DNA of 13,099 bases from positions 1 to 13,099 of the forward strand of contig RFRA01000012.1 in NCBI GenBank assembly GCA_009924725.1. Direction: 5' to 3'. Both the position numbers and the translations under genes were made by a program. Source of the stretch: Actinomycetota bacterium. GTDB lineage: Bacteria > Actinomycetota > Actinomycetes > Nanopelagicales > Nanopelagicaceae. The notes beneath the pieces are model-generated. The model was not told the DNA's origin. It saw nothing but the letters and a program-made list of their open reading frames with translations, and did no database searches. Positions 5,834-13,099 of the stretch are shown piece after piece; position 1 is the first letter of the stretch; each line of letters starts with the position of its first letter.

Positions 5834-6517
5834 ATGAAACGCACTTTAGTTATCGCTACCGCAATTGTTCTGGCCGTCTCGCTAGCACCAGCAGTTTCGG
5901 CATCGACTAAAGAGCCAGTAAAGATTTGTAGCAAAATAACTTCTAAGCCACATTCATCTCCGTCGGTTTTACAACCAAAGAGCGTGGCTAAAACTTTGCC
6001 AACTACTTTAACTTTTGTAACTAATTGTGGAGATATTGTGGTCGAGACAGTTGGGGCAAAGGCGCCCCAAACTTTAACTGCGCTTGCCACACTTGCTAGC
6101 CGTGGTTTTTATAATGCGACACTTTGTCATCGCTTAACTACGCAAGGGTTATTTGTCCTGCAATGTGGCGATCCAACCGCAACCGGAACTAGTGGACCAG
6201 TTTTTAATCGCAAACCTTGGACCGGAATTCCAGATGAGAATTTGCCAGTTGGTCAAACAATGACGTATCCAGCTGGAACTTTGGCAATGGCCAACTCTGG
6301 CAAGAACACAAATGGCAGTCAGATCTTTTTTGTATATGAAGATTCAGCGCTTAACCCTTATTACACAGTATGGGGTCGCATCACCAGTGGTTTAGATATT
6401 CTGCGCGCAATTGCAACGGCAGGTGCGGCTAAGCAAGGTCAAGATGGCAAGTATTACTACAACGGTGATGGTTTCCCGGTTCAGAATGTGGAAATTCGCC
6501 GCGTTATTGTTCGCTAG
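5834..6517 (+). CDS. Secreted or membrane-proximal cyclophilin-type peptidyl-prolyl isomerase
   Basis: A 227-residue cyclophilin-fold protein predicted to act outside the cytoplasmic membrane on proline bonds in exported proteins. It begins with a classical signal peptide: KR at 2-3, hydrophobic core 4-20, and a likely cleavage after VSA at 21-23. There is no lipobox cysteine, since C32 lies too far in. A linker of about 35 residues precedes the domain at 58-227. Catalytic landmarks are H99-R100 (the FHR arginine region; here CHR), Q110 in FVLQCGDP, DPTATGTSGP at 113-122, and GSQIFF at 161-166. Four cysteines (32, 65, 98, 111) could form disulphides; C98 and C111 replace the usual Phe and Gly of FHR and QGGD, so geometry near the active site may differ. 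Activity is plausible but not certain. Its stop shares CTAG with the convergent deacetylase gene, leaving no room for a terminator. Confidence 0.88.
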   Translation: MKRTLVIATAIVLAVSLAPAVSASTKEPVKICSKITSKPHSSPSVLQPKSVAKTLPTTLTFVTNCGDIVVETVGAKAPQTLTALATLASRGFYNATLCHRLTTQGLFVLQCGDPTATGTSGPVFNRKPWTGIPDENLPVGQTMTYPAGTLAMANSGKNTNGSQIFFVYEDSALNPYYTVWGRITSGLDILRAIATAGAAKQGQDGKYYYNGDGFPVQNVEIRRVIVR

Positions 6518-7236
6518 TTTGTATTTACAATCTTAAAAGCTTCGGCAATAACTCCATCAGCAAAGCCACCATTTGCAGCATTGCGCATTCCCCATTCACG
6601 CAACATATTTTCTAACTCCGTATTGTGCGCAGTTTGCGAAGCATGTGCTTGAAGCACCTTAACTTTTAATGGAAATGTTTCGGTGATATCCACCCAGTGA
6701 TCAGGTTGCGCATGTCCCATTACCCAAATTTCCTTTACGCGCCAAGGGTCGAAGCCAGCCTCCTTTAGGTCAGTAAAAGCAAAGGGATTTCGAGCATCTG
6801 GGTAAACCGCTTGGATTGCGGATTCGCCAGCAGCTAAGTGATCTGGGTGGCTAGCGCCGATGCGATCCCAATTACGTTCTGGACTCTGACAAACCAGGCG
6901 ATCTGGTTTAAAGCGGCGAATCTCGCGCACAATATCTTTACGTAGCGCAATTGTTGGTTCGAGCCAACCATCGCGGTAATTCAAAAATGTAATGTCAGTG
7001 ACACCAATAATTGCGCCAGCTTCGCGTTGTTCGCGTTGACGCACTTGTGGCATTTCTTCTAACGGAATTCCAGATTCTTCGCCACCTTGGTCACCATTGG
7101 TGCAAAGAACATAACCAACTTCAATGCCGGCTTTTACCCATTGCGCGATGGTGCCTGATGCACCGAAATCAGAATCATCGGGGTGGGCATTAACAACGAG
7201 AACTCGCTTGATCTCACTATCTGCGATCGGTTCCAT
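6514..7236 (-). CDS. PIG-L (LmbE-like) zinc deacetylase family protein
   Basis: A 240-residue member of the PIG-L superfamily, which removes acetyl groups from N-acetylglucosaminyl compounds; actinobacterial members include MshB and Mca of mycothiol metabolism. The N-terminal strand ends in NAHPDDSDFG, with predicted zinc ligands H18 and D21 and general base D20. The third ligand is H133 in ASHPDHLAAG. CTNGDQGGEESG at 45-56 and VRQREQREAGAIIGV at 65-79 are typical of the family. It is shorter than MshB and Mca (about 290-300 residues) and lies away from any mycothiol gene here, so the substrate cannot be assigned. The ATG has a good ribosome site, AAGGGAG (7250-7244 on this strand), 7 nt upstream. 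Its TAG stop (6514-6516) overlaps the stop of the convergent cyclophilin gene. Confidence 0.88.
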   Translation of the reverse strand: MEPIADSEIKRVLVVNAHPDDSDFGASGTIAQWVKAGIEVGYVLCTNGDQGGEESGIPLEEMPQVRQREQREAGAIIGVTDITFLNYRDGWLEPTIALRKDIVREIRRFKPDRLVCQSPERNWDRIGASHPDHLAAGESAIQAVYPDARNPFAFTDLKEAGFDPWRVKEIWVMGHAQPDHWVDITETFPLKVKVLQAHASQTAHNTELENMLREWGMRNAANGGFADGVIAEAFKIVNTN

Positions 7237-7268
7237 GTATCTGCTCCCTTAAACAATTCTGTCGCCGT

Positions 7269-7281
7269 AGCCTAATAGACT
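7269..7281. promoter_or_regulatory. Back-to-back -10 elements of a divergent promoter (deacetylase/pcrA)
   Basis: The 13-bp near-palindrome AGCCTA-A-TAGACT contains a plus-strand -10 TAGACT (7276-7281) and a minus-strand -10 TAGGCT (7274-7269). The plus element ends seven bases before the pcrA ATG, predicting a leaderless pcrA mRNA, which fits the absence of a ribosome site. The minus element predicts a leader of about 26 nt for the deacetylase, containing its AAGGGAG. No strong -35 is seen on either side of the 52-bp gap. Confidence 0.5.
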
Positions 7282-7288
7282 GCGCGCC

Positions 7289-9535
7289 ATGAGCAGCACC
7301 GAAATCACTAACGATCCGCTAATTGCGGGGCTCAATCCGCAACAAAGCGCTGCCGTAGTTCATGCTGGTGGGCCACTTCTGATTGTGGCAGGTGCCGGAT
7401 CTGGCAAAACTCGAGTATTAACCCGGCGGATCGCTTATTTGATGGCACGGCGCAACGCGACCCCATATTCAATTCTGGCGATTACTTTCACCAATAAGGC
7501 CGCCGGTGAGATGAAAGAGCGCGTTAAAGAATTAGTCGGCCCAGTTGCCCAATCAATGTGGGTTTCTACTTTTCACTCGGCCTGTGTGCGAATCCTGCGG
7601 CAAGAAGCAGCGCGATTGGGTTACAGCAATTCTTTCTCAATTTATGATTCGGCCGACAGTTTGCGCTTAATCACGATTGTTTCTAAAGATTTAAATCTTG
7701 ATCCAAAGCGTTATCCGCCGCGTCAATTTCAATCAGTTATCAGCAATGCCAAGAACGAACTACTAGGGCCAGCTGATTACCTAAATGCTGCCACTAATCA
7801 GTTTCAAGAAGTTGTGGCAGATGTTTATTCGCTCTATCAACGTCGGCTACAACAATCAAACGCGATGGATTTTGATGATCTAATTCTAAAGACGGTCGAG
7901 GTTATGCAGCGCTTTCCCGAAGCTAAAGCTCGTTATCGTTCACGTTTTCGTCACGTTTTGGTAGATGAGTATCAGGACACCAACCATGCGCAATACATTC
8001 TGGTCCGCGAGCTAGTTGGTACTGATCTTGAAGGTCTACCGCCGGCTGAACTGTGTGTGGTGGGCGATGCTGACCAATCTATTTATGCCTTCCGTGGTGC
8101 CACTATTCGAAACATTATGCAGTTCGAACTTGATTACCCAAATGCGACCACAATTTTGCTTGAACAGAATTATCGATCAACCCAAAATATTCTTAATGCC
8201 GCAAATGCGGTAATCACTCAAAATGAGTCACGCAAAGAAAAAAACCTCTGGTCACAAGCTGGTGCTGGTGCGCCACTAGTTGGCTATGTTGCTGAGTCCG
8301 AACACGATGAAGCTGAATTTGTAAAAGATGAAGTTCGCTCCCTGATGGATAAAGGCCTTTCATCTCCGGGCCAAACGGCAGTTTTCTATCGCACGAATGC
8401 CCAATCTCGTGTTTTTGAAGAAGTATTTATGCGAGCTGCGCTGCCTTACAAAGTAGTTGGCGGGCTTCGTTTCTATGAGCGAAAAGAAGTAAAAGATCTG
8501 CTCAGCTACTTAAGAGTTATTGCAAACCCCGAAGACGAAGTTTCATTGCGCCGAGTAATTAATTATCCAAAGCGCGGTATCGGCGATCGAGCGCTTGAGA
8601 TCCTTGAAGCACATGCAAAGTCTCGTGGCTATTCCTTCTGGGGTGGCTTGATTGCAGCGGATGCACCTGAAATTCCACCTAAAGCTGCGCAGTCAATTAA
8701 ACAATTCACCGACATGATTAGCGCCTTAGCCGTTTTAGTAGAAGCTAAAGTGCGTCCTTCGGTAATCGTCGAGGCAGTCCTTGAACAGTCTGGTTTATTA
8801 GCCGAGCTAGCAAATAGTACAGACCCGCAAGATGAAGTCCGCGTTGAGAATTTAAAGGAACTCTTAGCTGTTGCGATGGAATATGAAGAACGTCCCTTTG
8901 AAGAACTCACTGAAGACGAAGAGATTTCACTTTCTGGTTTTCTCGAAAAAGTTTCGTTAGTTGCCGATTCAGATCAAATCCCAGAAGGCGAAGATCATGG
9001 TGGGGTAGTAACTTTAATGACGTTACACACCGCTAAAGGTTTAGAATTTCCCACGGTATTTCTAACTGGCATGGAAGATGGCATCTTTCCGCATTCGCGA
9101 ACATTAGGCGAGAAAGATGAAATTGAAGAAGAACGTCGATTGGCATACGTTGGCTTAACTCGCGCGCAAGAGCGACTATATATTTCACGTGCTGAATACC
9201 GATCTTCCTGGGGTGCACCAAATTACAATCCGCCTTCAAGATTTCTCGATGAGATTCCAGCCGATGTAATTGAATGGCGAAATCACAACGTGATCTCGCC
9301 ATCGCTGATTCGCAAACCACGAGTTGCAACGGCGCCACCACCACGAGCAACTGGGCGCAAGGCGCCTTCTGGAATTACTTTGACAATTGGCGATCGTGTG
9401 TCACATGACACATTTGGTTTAGGCACCGTTGTCGGCACTGCCGGCGAGGGCGATAAGAGCGAGGCCACCATTAACTTTGGCCAATATGGCGATAAGCGTT
9501 TGCTATTGCGCTATGCACCTGTCGAGAAGCTCTAG
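7289..9535 (+). CDS. pcrA: UvrD/PcrA-type superfamily 1 DNA helicase
   Basis: A 748-residue 3'-5' DNA helicase of the UvrD/Rep/PcrA group, acting in nucleotide excision repair, removal of stalled RNA polymerase and clearance of recombinase filaments. All motifs are present in order. They are the Q motif (LNPQQSAAV, 15-23), Walker A (GAGSGKT, 35-41), Ia (ITFTNKAAGEM, 65-75), II (VDEYQD, 225-230), III (GDADQSIYAFRG, 259-270), IV (EQNYRS, 292-297), V (LMTLHTAKGLEFP, 576-588) and VI (VGLTRAQERLYIS, 621-633). After a Pro/Arg-rich linker (about 672-695) the end at 698-748 (GDRVSHDTFGLGTVV) is the small Tudor-like domain that in PcrA and UvrD contacts RNA polymerase. Length and order are normal. No Shine-Dalgarno is seen before the ATG, consistent with a leaderless mRNA. 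The mycobacterial orthologue UvrD1 also lies upstream of sucCD. Confidence 0.96.
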   Translation: MSSTEITNDPLIAGLNPQQSAAVVHAGGPLLIVAGAGSGKTRVLTRRIAYLMARRNATPYSILAITFTNKAAGEMKERVKELVGPVAQSMWVSTFHSACVRILRQEAARLGYSNSFSIYDSADSLRLITIVSKDLNLDPKRYPPRQFQSVISNAKNELLGPADYLNAATNQFQEVVADVYSLYQRRLQQSNAMDFDDLILKTVEVMQRFPEAKARYRSRFRHVLVDEYQDTNHAQYILVRELVGTDLEGLPPAELCVVGDADQSIYAFRGATIRNIMQFELDYPNATTILLEQNYRSTQNILNAANAVITQNESRKEKNLWSQAGAGAPLVGYVAESEHDEAEFVKDEVRSLMDKGLSSPGQTAVFYRTNAQSRVFEEVFMRAALPYKVVGGLRFYERKEVKDLLSYLRVIANPEDEVSLRRVINYPKRGIGDRALEILEAHAKSRGYSFWGGLIAADAPEIPPKAAQSIKQFTDMISALAVLVEAKVRPSVIVEAVLEQSGLLAELANSTDPQDEVRVENLKELLAVAMEYEERPFEELTEDEEISLSGFLEKVSLVADSDQIPEGEDHGGVVTLMTLHTAKGLEFPTVFLTGMEDGIFPHSRTLGEKDEIEEERRLAYVGLTRAQERLYISRAEYRSSWGAPNYNPPSRFLDEIPADVIEWRNHNVISPSLIRKPRVATAPPPRATGRKAPSGITLTIGDRVSHDTFGLGTVVGTAGEGDKSEATINFGQYGDKRLLLRYAPVEKL

Positions 9536-9595
9536 TATTAGGCAGGTTTTACGCGTCGTTCGCGCTCTTACGTAAACAAGGAAAGCGGTTAACTA
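9533..9595 (+). promoter_or_regulatory. pcrA-sucC gap: candidate -10 and ribosome site of sucC
   Basis: The 60-bp gap after pcrA contains no convincing terminator. TAGTAT (9533-9538), overlapping the pcrA stop, fits TAnnnT and would give a leader of about 50 nt, but there is no correctly spaced -35. AAGGAAAG (9578-9585) is a reasonable ribosome site ten bases before the GTG of sucC. A loose dyad (GTTTTACG near 9546, CGTAAAC at 9571) is imperfect and may be chance. Confidence 0.3.
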
Positions 9596-10759
9596 GTGGA
9601 TTTATACGAATACCAAGCTCGCGATCTATTTGAAAAGCATGGCGTACCTGTACTGCCAGCTGCGATCGCAACTACAGCTGATGAAGCTGAAGCAGCCGCT
9701 ACCAAAGTTGGCGGCAAAGTAGTCGTTAAAGCTCAAGTAAAAGTTGGCGGCCGCGGAAAAGCTGGTGGCGTTAAGTTGGCAGTAGATCCAGCTGATGCTC
9801 GCGAAAAAGCAAGTGCAATCTTGGGAATGGATATTAAAGGCCACGTAGTTCGCACTGTAATGATTGCAGCAGCTGCGCCAATTGAATCTGAATATTATTT
9901 AGCAATTCTGCTTGATCGATCAAACCGCACCTTCCTAGTTATGGCATCTGTTGCCGGCGGTATGGAAATTGAAGAAGTAGCACACACTGCCCCTGAGAAG
10001 TTGGCCAAGATTCCAGTTGATTCCAATGTTGGTATCGATCTTGCTCGCGCTTCCGAAATTATTGCAGCTGCAAAATTCCCAGCCGATGTTGCTGATCAAG
10101 TTTCGGCAGTGCTGGTAAAACTTTGGGAAACCTTTGTTTCTGAAGATGCCACACTCGTTGAAGTAAACCCGCTGGTTAAAACTTCTGATAGCAAGATCAT
10201 TGCCTTAGATGGCAAAGTAACTCTCGATGACAATGCTGGCTTCCGCCACCCTGATCATGAAGCACTTGTTGATCAAGCAGCCGAGAATGCTCTGGAAGCT
10301 GCAGCTAAAGCTAAGAATTTGAACTATGTAAAACTCGAAGGCCAAGTTGGCATTATTGGTAACGGCGCTGGCTTGGTAATGAGCACACTAGACGTGGTTG
10401 CTTACGCCGGTGAAAAATTCGGTGGTGTCCGCCCAGCTAACTTCCTAGATATTGGTGGCGGTGCATCAGCTCAAGTTATGGCCGATGGGCTTTCAATTAT
10501 TTTGGGCGATAAAGATGTTAAAAGCGTTTTCGTAAATGTTTTTGGTGGCATAACTGCGTGTGATGCGGTAGCAAATGGCATCGTGCAAGCCCTTGAATTA
10601 CTTGGCGCTCAGGCCACTAAGCCAATCGTGGTTCGCCTTGATGGCAACAACGTTGTTGAAGGTCGCGCAATTTTGACTGCTGCAGCCCACCCGCTGGTTG
10701 AGCAGCTCGACACTATGGATGGCGCTGCAAATCGTGCAGCAGAATTGGCGGCTAAGTAA
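9596..10759 (+). CDS. sucC: Succinyl-CoA ligase (ADP/GDP-forming), beta subunit
   Basis: Beta subunit of succinyl-CoA synthetase, which links succinyl-CoA cleavage to nucleoside triphosphate formation in the TCA cycle. The 387 residues match the family length. The N-terminal ATP-grasp region begins MDLYEYQARDLFEKHGVPV and contains KAQVKVGGRGKAGGVKLA (45-62), with the metal/nucleotide segment VEVNPL at 188-193. The C-terminal flavodoxin-like domain carries GNGAGL at 255-260, FLDIGGGAS at 283-291 and NVFGGITACD at 314-323, which face the alpha subunit's phosphohistidine. Start is a GTG with AAGGAAAG upstream, which gives the family's conserved MDLYEYQ beginning. The stop codon directly abuts the ATG of sucD with no spacer. 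Nucleotide preference (ADP or GDP) cannot be told by eye. Confidence 0.97.
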   Translation: MDLYEYQARDLFEKHGVPVLPAAIATTADEAEAAATKVGGKVVVKAQVKVGGRGKAGGVKLAVDPADAREKASAILGMDIKGHVVRTVMIAAAAPIESEYYLAILLDRSNRTFLVMASVAGGMEIEEVAHTAPEKLAKIPVDSNVGIDLARASEIIAAAKFPADVADQVSAVLVKLWETFVSEDATLVEVNPLVKTSDSKIIALDGKVTLDDNAGFRHPDHEALVDQAAENALEAAAKAKNLNYVKLEGQVGIIGNGAGLVMSTLDVVAYAGEKFGGVRPANFLDIGGGASAQVMADGLSIILGDKDVKSVFVNVFGGITACDAVANGIVQALELLGAQATKPIVVRLDGNNVVEGRAILTAAAHPLVEQLDTMDGAANRAAELAAK

Positions 10760-11641
10760 ATGTCGATCTTCATTAACGCTGATTCAAAAATTATCGTTCA
10801 GGGCATGACTGGTTCTGAAGGAACTAAGCACACTCGCCGCATGCTGGCATCTGGTTCTAAAGTTGTCGGTGGCGTAACACCTGGCAAAGGTGGTCAATCA
10901 GTTGAGATCGATGGTCACAACTTGCCCGTCTTTAATACTGTGGGTGAAGCGATGGCCGCAACTGGTGCCAACGTTTCCGTAGTTTTCGTACCACCTAAGT
11001 TTGCGAAAGCAGCAGTGGTTGATGCCATCGATGCTGCAATGCCACTGGTAGTTGTAATCACCGAAGGAATTCCAGTTCATGATTCAGCAAGTTTCTATGC
11101 GTACTCATTAACTAATGGAACTACTCGCATCATTGGGCCAAACTGCCCAGGTTTGATTAGTCCCGGTAAATCAAATGTCGGAATTATTCCGGCAAACATC
11201 ACAGGTTCTGGTCCAATTGGTTTAGTTTCCAAGTCCGGCACATTGACTTACCAAATGATGTTTGAACTTCGTGATATTGGTTTTAGTACTGCAGTTGGTA
11301 TTGGTGGCGACCCAGTAGTCGGCACTACGCACATTGATTGCTTACGCGCATTTCAAGATGATCCTGAAACTGAAGCAATCGTAATGATTGGTGAAATTGG
11401 TGGCGATGCTGAAGAGCGTGCTGCAGCATTCATTGCTGAATATGTAACTAAGCCAGTAGTTGGTTATGTTGCTGGCTTCACTGCTCCTGAAGGTAAGACT
11501 ATGGGTCACGCCGGAGCGATCGTTTCGGGTTCATCCGGAACAGCTCAGGGCAAGAAAGACGCCCTCGAAGCCGCTGGCGTTAAAGTGGGTCAAACCCCAA
11601 GTGAAACGGCGCGTTTATTACGCGCCATTATGGGTCGCTAA
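10760..11641 (+). CDS. sucD: Succinyl-CoA ligase (ADP/GDP-forming), alpha subunit
   Basis: Alpha subunit and partner of SucC; it binds CoA and carries the histidine phosphorylated in the reaction. In the 293 residues, the CoA-binding Rossmann domain starts IIVQGMTGSEGTKHTRRM (11-28) with GGVTPGKGG at 37-45. GPNCPG is at 126-131 and SKSGTLTY at 157-164. The active-site histidine is H250 in TMGHAGAIVSG. Its ATG follows the sucC TAA immediately, so translation is almost certainly coupled, which suits a 1:1 complex. There is no separate strong ribosome site; GGCGG lies inside the end of sucC. Apparently complete and normal. Confidence 0.97.
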   Translation: MSIFINADSKIIVQGMTGSEGTKHTRRMLASGSKVVGGVTPGKGGQSVEIDGHNLPVFNTVGEAMAATGANVSVVFVPPKFAKAAVVDAIDAAMPLVVVITEGIPVHDSASFYAYSLTNGTTRIIGPNCPGLISPGKSNVGIIPANITGSGPIGLVSKSGTLTYQMMFELRDIGFSTAVGIGGDPVVGTTHIDCLRAFQDDPETEAIVMIGEIGGDAEERAAAFIAEYVTKPVVGYVAGFTAPEGKTMGHAGAIVSGSSGTAQGKKDALEAAGVKVGQTPSETARLLRAIMGR

Positions 11642-11646
11642 CAACA

Positions 11647-12726
11647 ATGTTCCAACGAGTCCTTGCGGTCACGTTGGCTCAAGTTGTACGTAGTATTTCA
11701 GTTGTTCTGCTGCCAATCGCATTTCTTTCGCTAATTGCATGGGCGACGGCAGGTAGTACTAATGGAAATACTTCTGACCCAGTTCGGGCCGCAATCTGGC
11801 TCTGGCTTGGTGCGCATCATTTAGCATTTAATTTAACTATTTCAGATGGCGCAGCAGCTGGTTGGTTAACTTACTTACCGCTCGGAGCCCTGCTATTTCC
11901 AGTCTTGGCTATTCGAAGTGGCTTCAAACGCAGCATTGAAAGGTTAGATAACGATTACCAAAGTATTGCACTAGCGCGCACGCTATTTGTTTCGTTGTAT
12001 GCAGGTATCACAGCTGCTATTGCTTTCTTTGTGACAACAGAAGCGGTCAAACCAGTTTGGTATTTAACGCCACTTGTCACGATTCCGATTGCTACACTTT
12101 CAGTTCTGAGCGCTGAACGCCGGAAATTCTCATCACTACCAATTTTCTTTGCCACTCGCATTATTGCCGCCTTATTGGGTTTTGCTTTCTTAATTCTAGG
12201 AGTTTCGTTACTTATCAATTTGGCAACAGTTAAAGATTTAACTCAAGTTTTACAACCAGGTATTCTGGGTGGATTATTGCTACTGATTCTAAATGTGCTC
12301 TATTTGCCTAATGCTGCTGTTGCAACTCTTGGTTATTTCGCCGGTGTTGGTTTTGCAATTGGTAACGGAACCATAATTTCGCCGCTTTCATATCAAGTTC
12401 CGGAAATTCCTGCACTGCCAATTCTAGGCGCGCTGCCAACAGGTAAATTTCACTGGGCTTTAATCGCAGTTCTACTTTTTGTAGCAGCTGGTGTGGCACT
12501 TACAAGTTGGACTTTAAATCAACGGCCAGAAGTACTTTGGCAAACTTTTACCTTAGTTTTATTGGCCATGGCCTTTATCAGTTGGGCAGCTAGCGGATCA
12601 TTGATGACCGAAGCGCTTAGCGCAGTGGGTGTTTCGATCTGGAAAGTTACCTTGGCGATTGGCGTGGAAATGGCTATTGGCATTGGTTTGGCGCGAGTTC
12701 TGCCACGGTTAGATCGAGCCAGATGA
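11647..12726 (+). CDS. perM: PerM-like (DUF6350) polytopic membrane protein
   Basis: A 359-residue integral membrane protein with about nine or ten predicted hydrophobic segments, near residues 14-34, 47-62, 70-89, 109-129, 136-155, 169-193, 205-230, 268-290, 297-316 and 325-347. A basic stretch (IRSGFKRSIERL, 89-100) and AERRK (156-160) lie in probable cytoplasmic loops. There are no enzyme motifs. The position between sucD and purN is that of the DUF6350 family, whose Mycobacterium tuberculosis member is PerM (Rv0955), reported to support cell division through FtsB and survival under stress. Sequence conservation in this family is low, so the name rests mainly on synteny, length and topology. 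It begins 5 nt after the sucD stop with no clear ribosome site, and its TGA overlaps the purN start as ATGA. A transporter-like function is a less likely alternative. Confidence 0.72.
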   Translation: MFQRVLAVTLAQVVRSISVVLLPIAFLSLIAWATAGSTNGNTSDPVRAAIWLWLGAHHLAFNLTISDGAAAGWLTYLPLGALLFPVLAIRSGFKRSIERLDNDYQSIALARTLFVSLYAGITAAIAFFVTTEAVKPVWYLTPLVTIPIATLSVLSAERRKFSSLPIFFATRIIAALLGFAFLILGVSLLINLATVKDLTQVLQPGILGGLLLLILNVLYLPNAAVATLGYFAGVGFAIGNGTIISPLSYQVPEIPALPILGALPTGKFHWALIAVLLFVAAGVALTSWTLNQRPEVLWQTFTLVLLAMAFISWAASGSLMTEALSAVGVSIWKVTLAIGVEMAIGIGLARVLPRLDRAR

Positions 12727-13099
12727 AGAAAGTCGTAATTCTGGCTAGCGGATCGGGCACCTTAGCTCGAGCAGTCTTCGCCGCTGAAAAGGATTACGAA
12801 ATCGCCGCCCTGATCTGCGATCAACCCGCTGCAAAAGTCATAGAAATCGCAAATGAGTTCGATATCAAAGTTGAGTTACTTGAGTTAATCGGAGATCGAG
12901 CGAACTGGGATCAAGCACTACTTTCGCTAGTAACAAAATATCAACCTGATCTAGTAGTCAGTGCTGGCTTCATGCGAATCTTGGCACCGCAATTTGTGCA
13001 GACATTTAAGGTAATCAATAGTCACCCCGCTTTACTGCCACTTTTCCCTGGGGCACATGCCGTACGCGATGCAATTGCAGCGGGAGCGACGGAAACTGG
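12723..13099 (+). CDS. purN: Phosphoribosylglycinamide formyltransferase, N-terminal part (cut by window end)
   Basis: GAR transformylase, the 10-formyl-tetrahydrofolate-dependent third step of de novo purine synthesis. The first 125 residues are present, of about 190-210 expected; the gene runs off the window. The N-terminal phosphate-binding loop reads LASGSGTLARAV (7-18), the variant GxGTL form rather than GNGSN. SAGFMRILAP at 80-89 leads to the catalytic segment INSHPALLP (98-106), with N99 and H101. FPGAHAVRDAIAAG follows at 108-121. The catalytic aspartate lies beyond the window. ATG overlaps the preceding stop as ATGA, suggesting translational coupling. In relatives purH follows; that cannot be checked here. 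Confidence 0.95.
   Translation, partial: MKKVVILASGSGTLARAVFAAEKDYEIAALICDQPAAKVIEIANEFDIKVELLELIGDRANWDQALLSLVTKYQPDLVVSAGFMRILAPQFVQTFKVINSHPALLPLFPGAHAVRDAIAAGATET

Noticed and set aside
9033..9350. Antisense open frame within pcrA, with similar Gln/Leu-rich antisense frames in guaB3 and groEL
   Set aside because: These are compositional shadows of coding sequence, with no ribosome sites and no recognisable domains.
9546..9577. GTTTTACG...CGTAAAC dyad before sucC as operator or terminator
   Set aside because: The arms match only with a one-base bulge, the loop is long, and there is no T-run.

Overview
The window looks like a chromosomal piece of a small-genome, low-GC actinobacterium. 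It carries actinobacterial hallmarks: a WhiB-family Fe-S regulator, the GuaB/GuaB3 pair, a GroEL with a histidine-rich tail, and the sucC-sucD-PerM-purN order. Base composition looks close to 50% GC or a little below by eye, genes abut or overlap, and intergenic gaps are short. A freshwater acI-type organism (Nanopelagicales) would fit, but that placement is inference. There is no sign of mobile elements, CRISPR, phage, rRNA or tRNA; the content is core housekeeping.

Layout. Positions 1-564 hold the 3' end of groEL, followed by a short tandem repeat and a strong terminator (615-644) that also serves the convergent whiB (663-965, minus). A palindrome-rich divergent intergenic region (966-1116) separates whiB from a MerR-type regulator with a C-terminal cobalamin-binding-like module (1117-1992). 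Next comes a compact GMP-synthesis cluster, guaB (2035-3144), guaB3 (3156-4268) and guaA (4261-5805), then a secreted cyclophilin (5834-6517). A PIG-L deacetylase (6514-7236, minus) converges on the cyclophilin, and the two stop codons share one CTAG. The deacetylase and the helicase gene pcrA (7289-9535) diverge from a 52-bp gap with back-to-back -10 elements. sucC (9596-10759), sucD (10760-11641), a PerM/DUF6350-like membrane protein (11647-12726) and the 5' part of purN (12723-13099, cut by the window end) follow as a tight run.

How the genes work together. guaB and guaA convert IMP to XMP to GMP, and purN acts earlier in the same de novo purine route. sucCD is the TCA-cycle step that makes GTP or ATP from succinyl-CoA. 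pcrA and groEL are maintenance functions. As I recall it, the order resembles a longer stretch in Streptomyces, and in Mycobacterium tuberculosis it is split between the groEL1-whiB3-guaB2-guaB3 region and the uvrD1-sucCD-perM-purN region, so this window looks like a condensed ancestral order.

Most notable points: the IMP dehydrogenase lacks its regulatory CBS (Bateman) module; the MerR regulator keeps the Wx9EH motif of the B12 photoreceptor CarH but has changes at other ligand positions; the whiB/merR gap is dense in palindromes; and several genes appear to have leaderless or near-leaderless starts.
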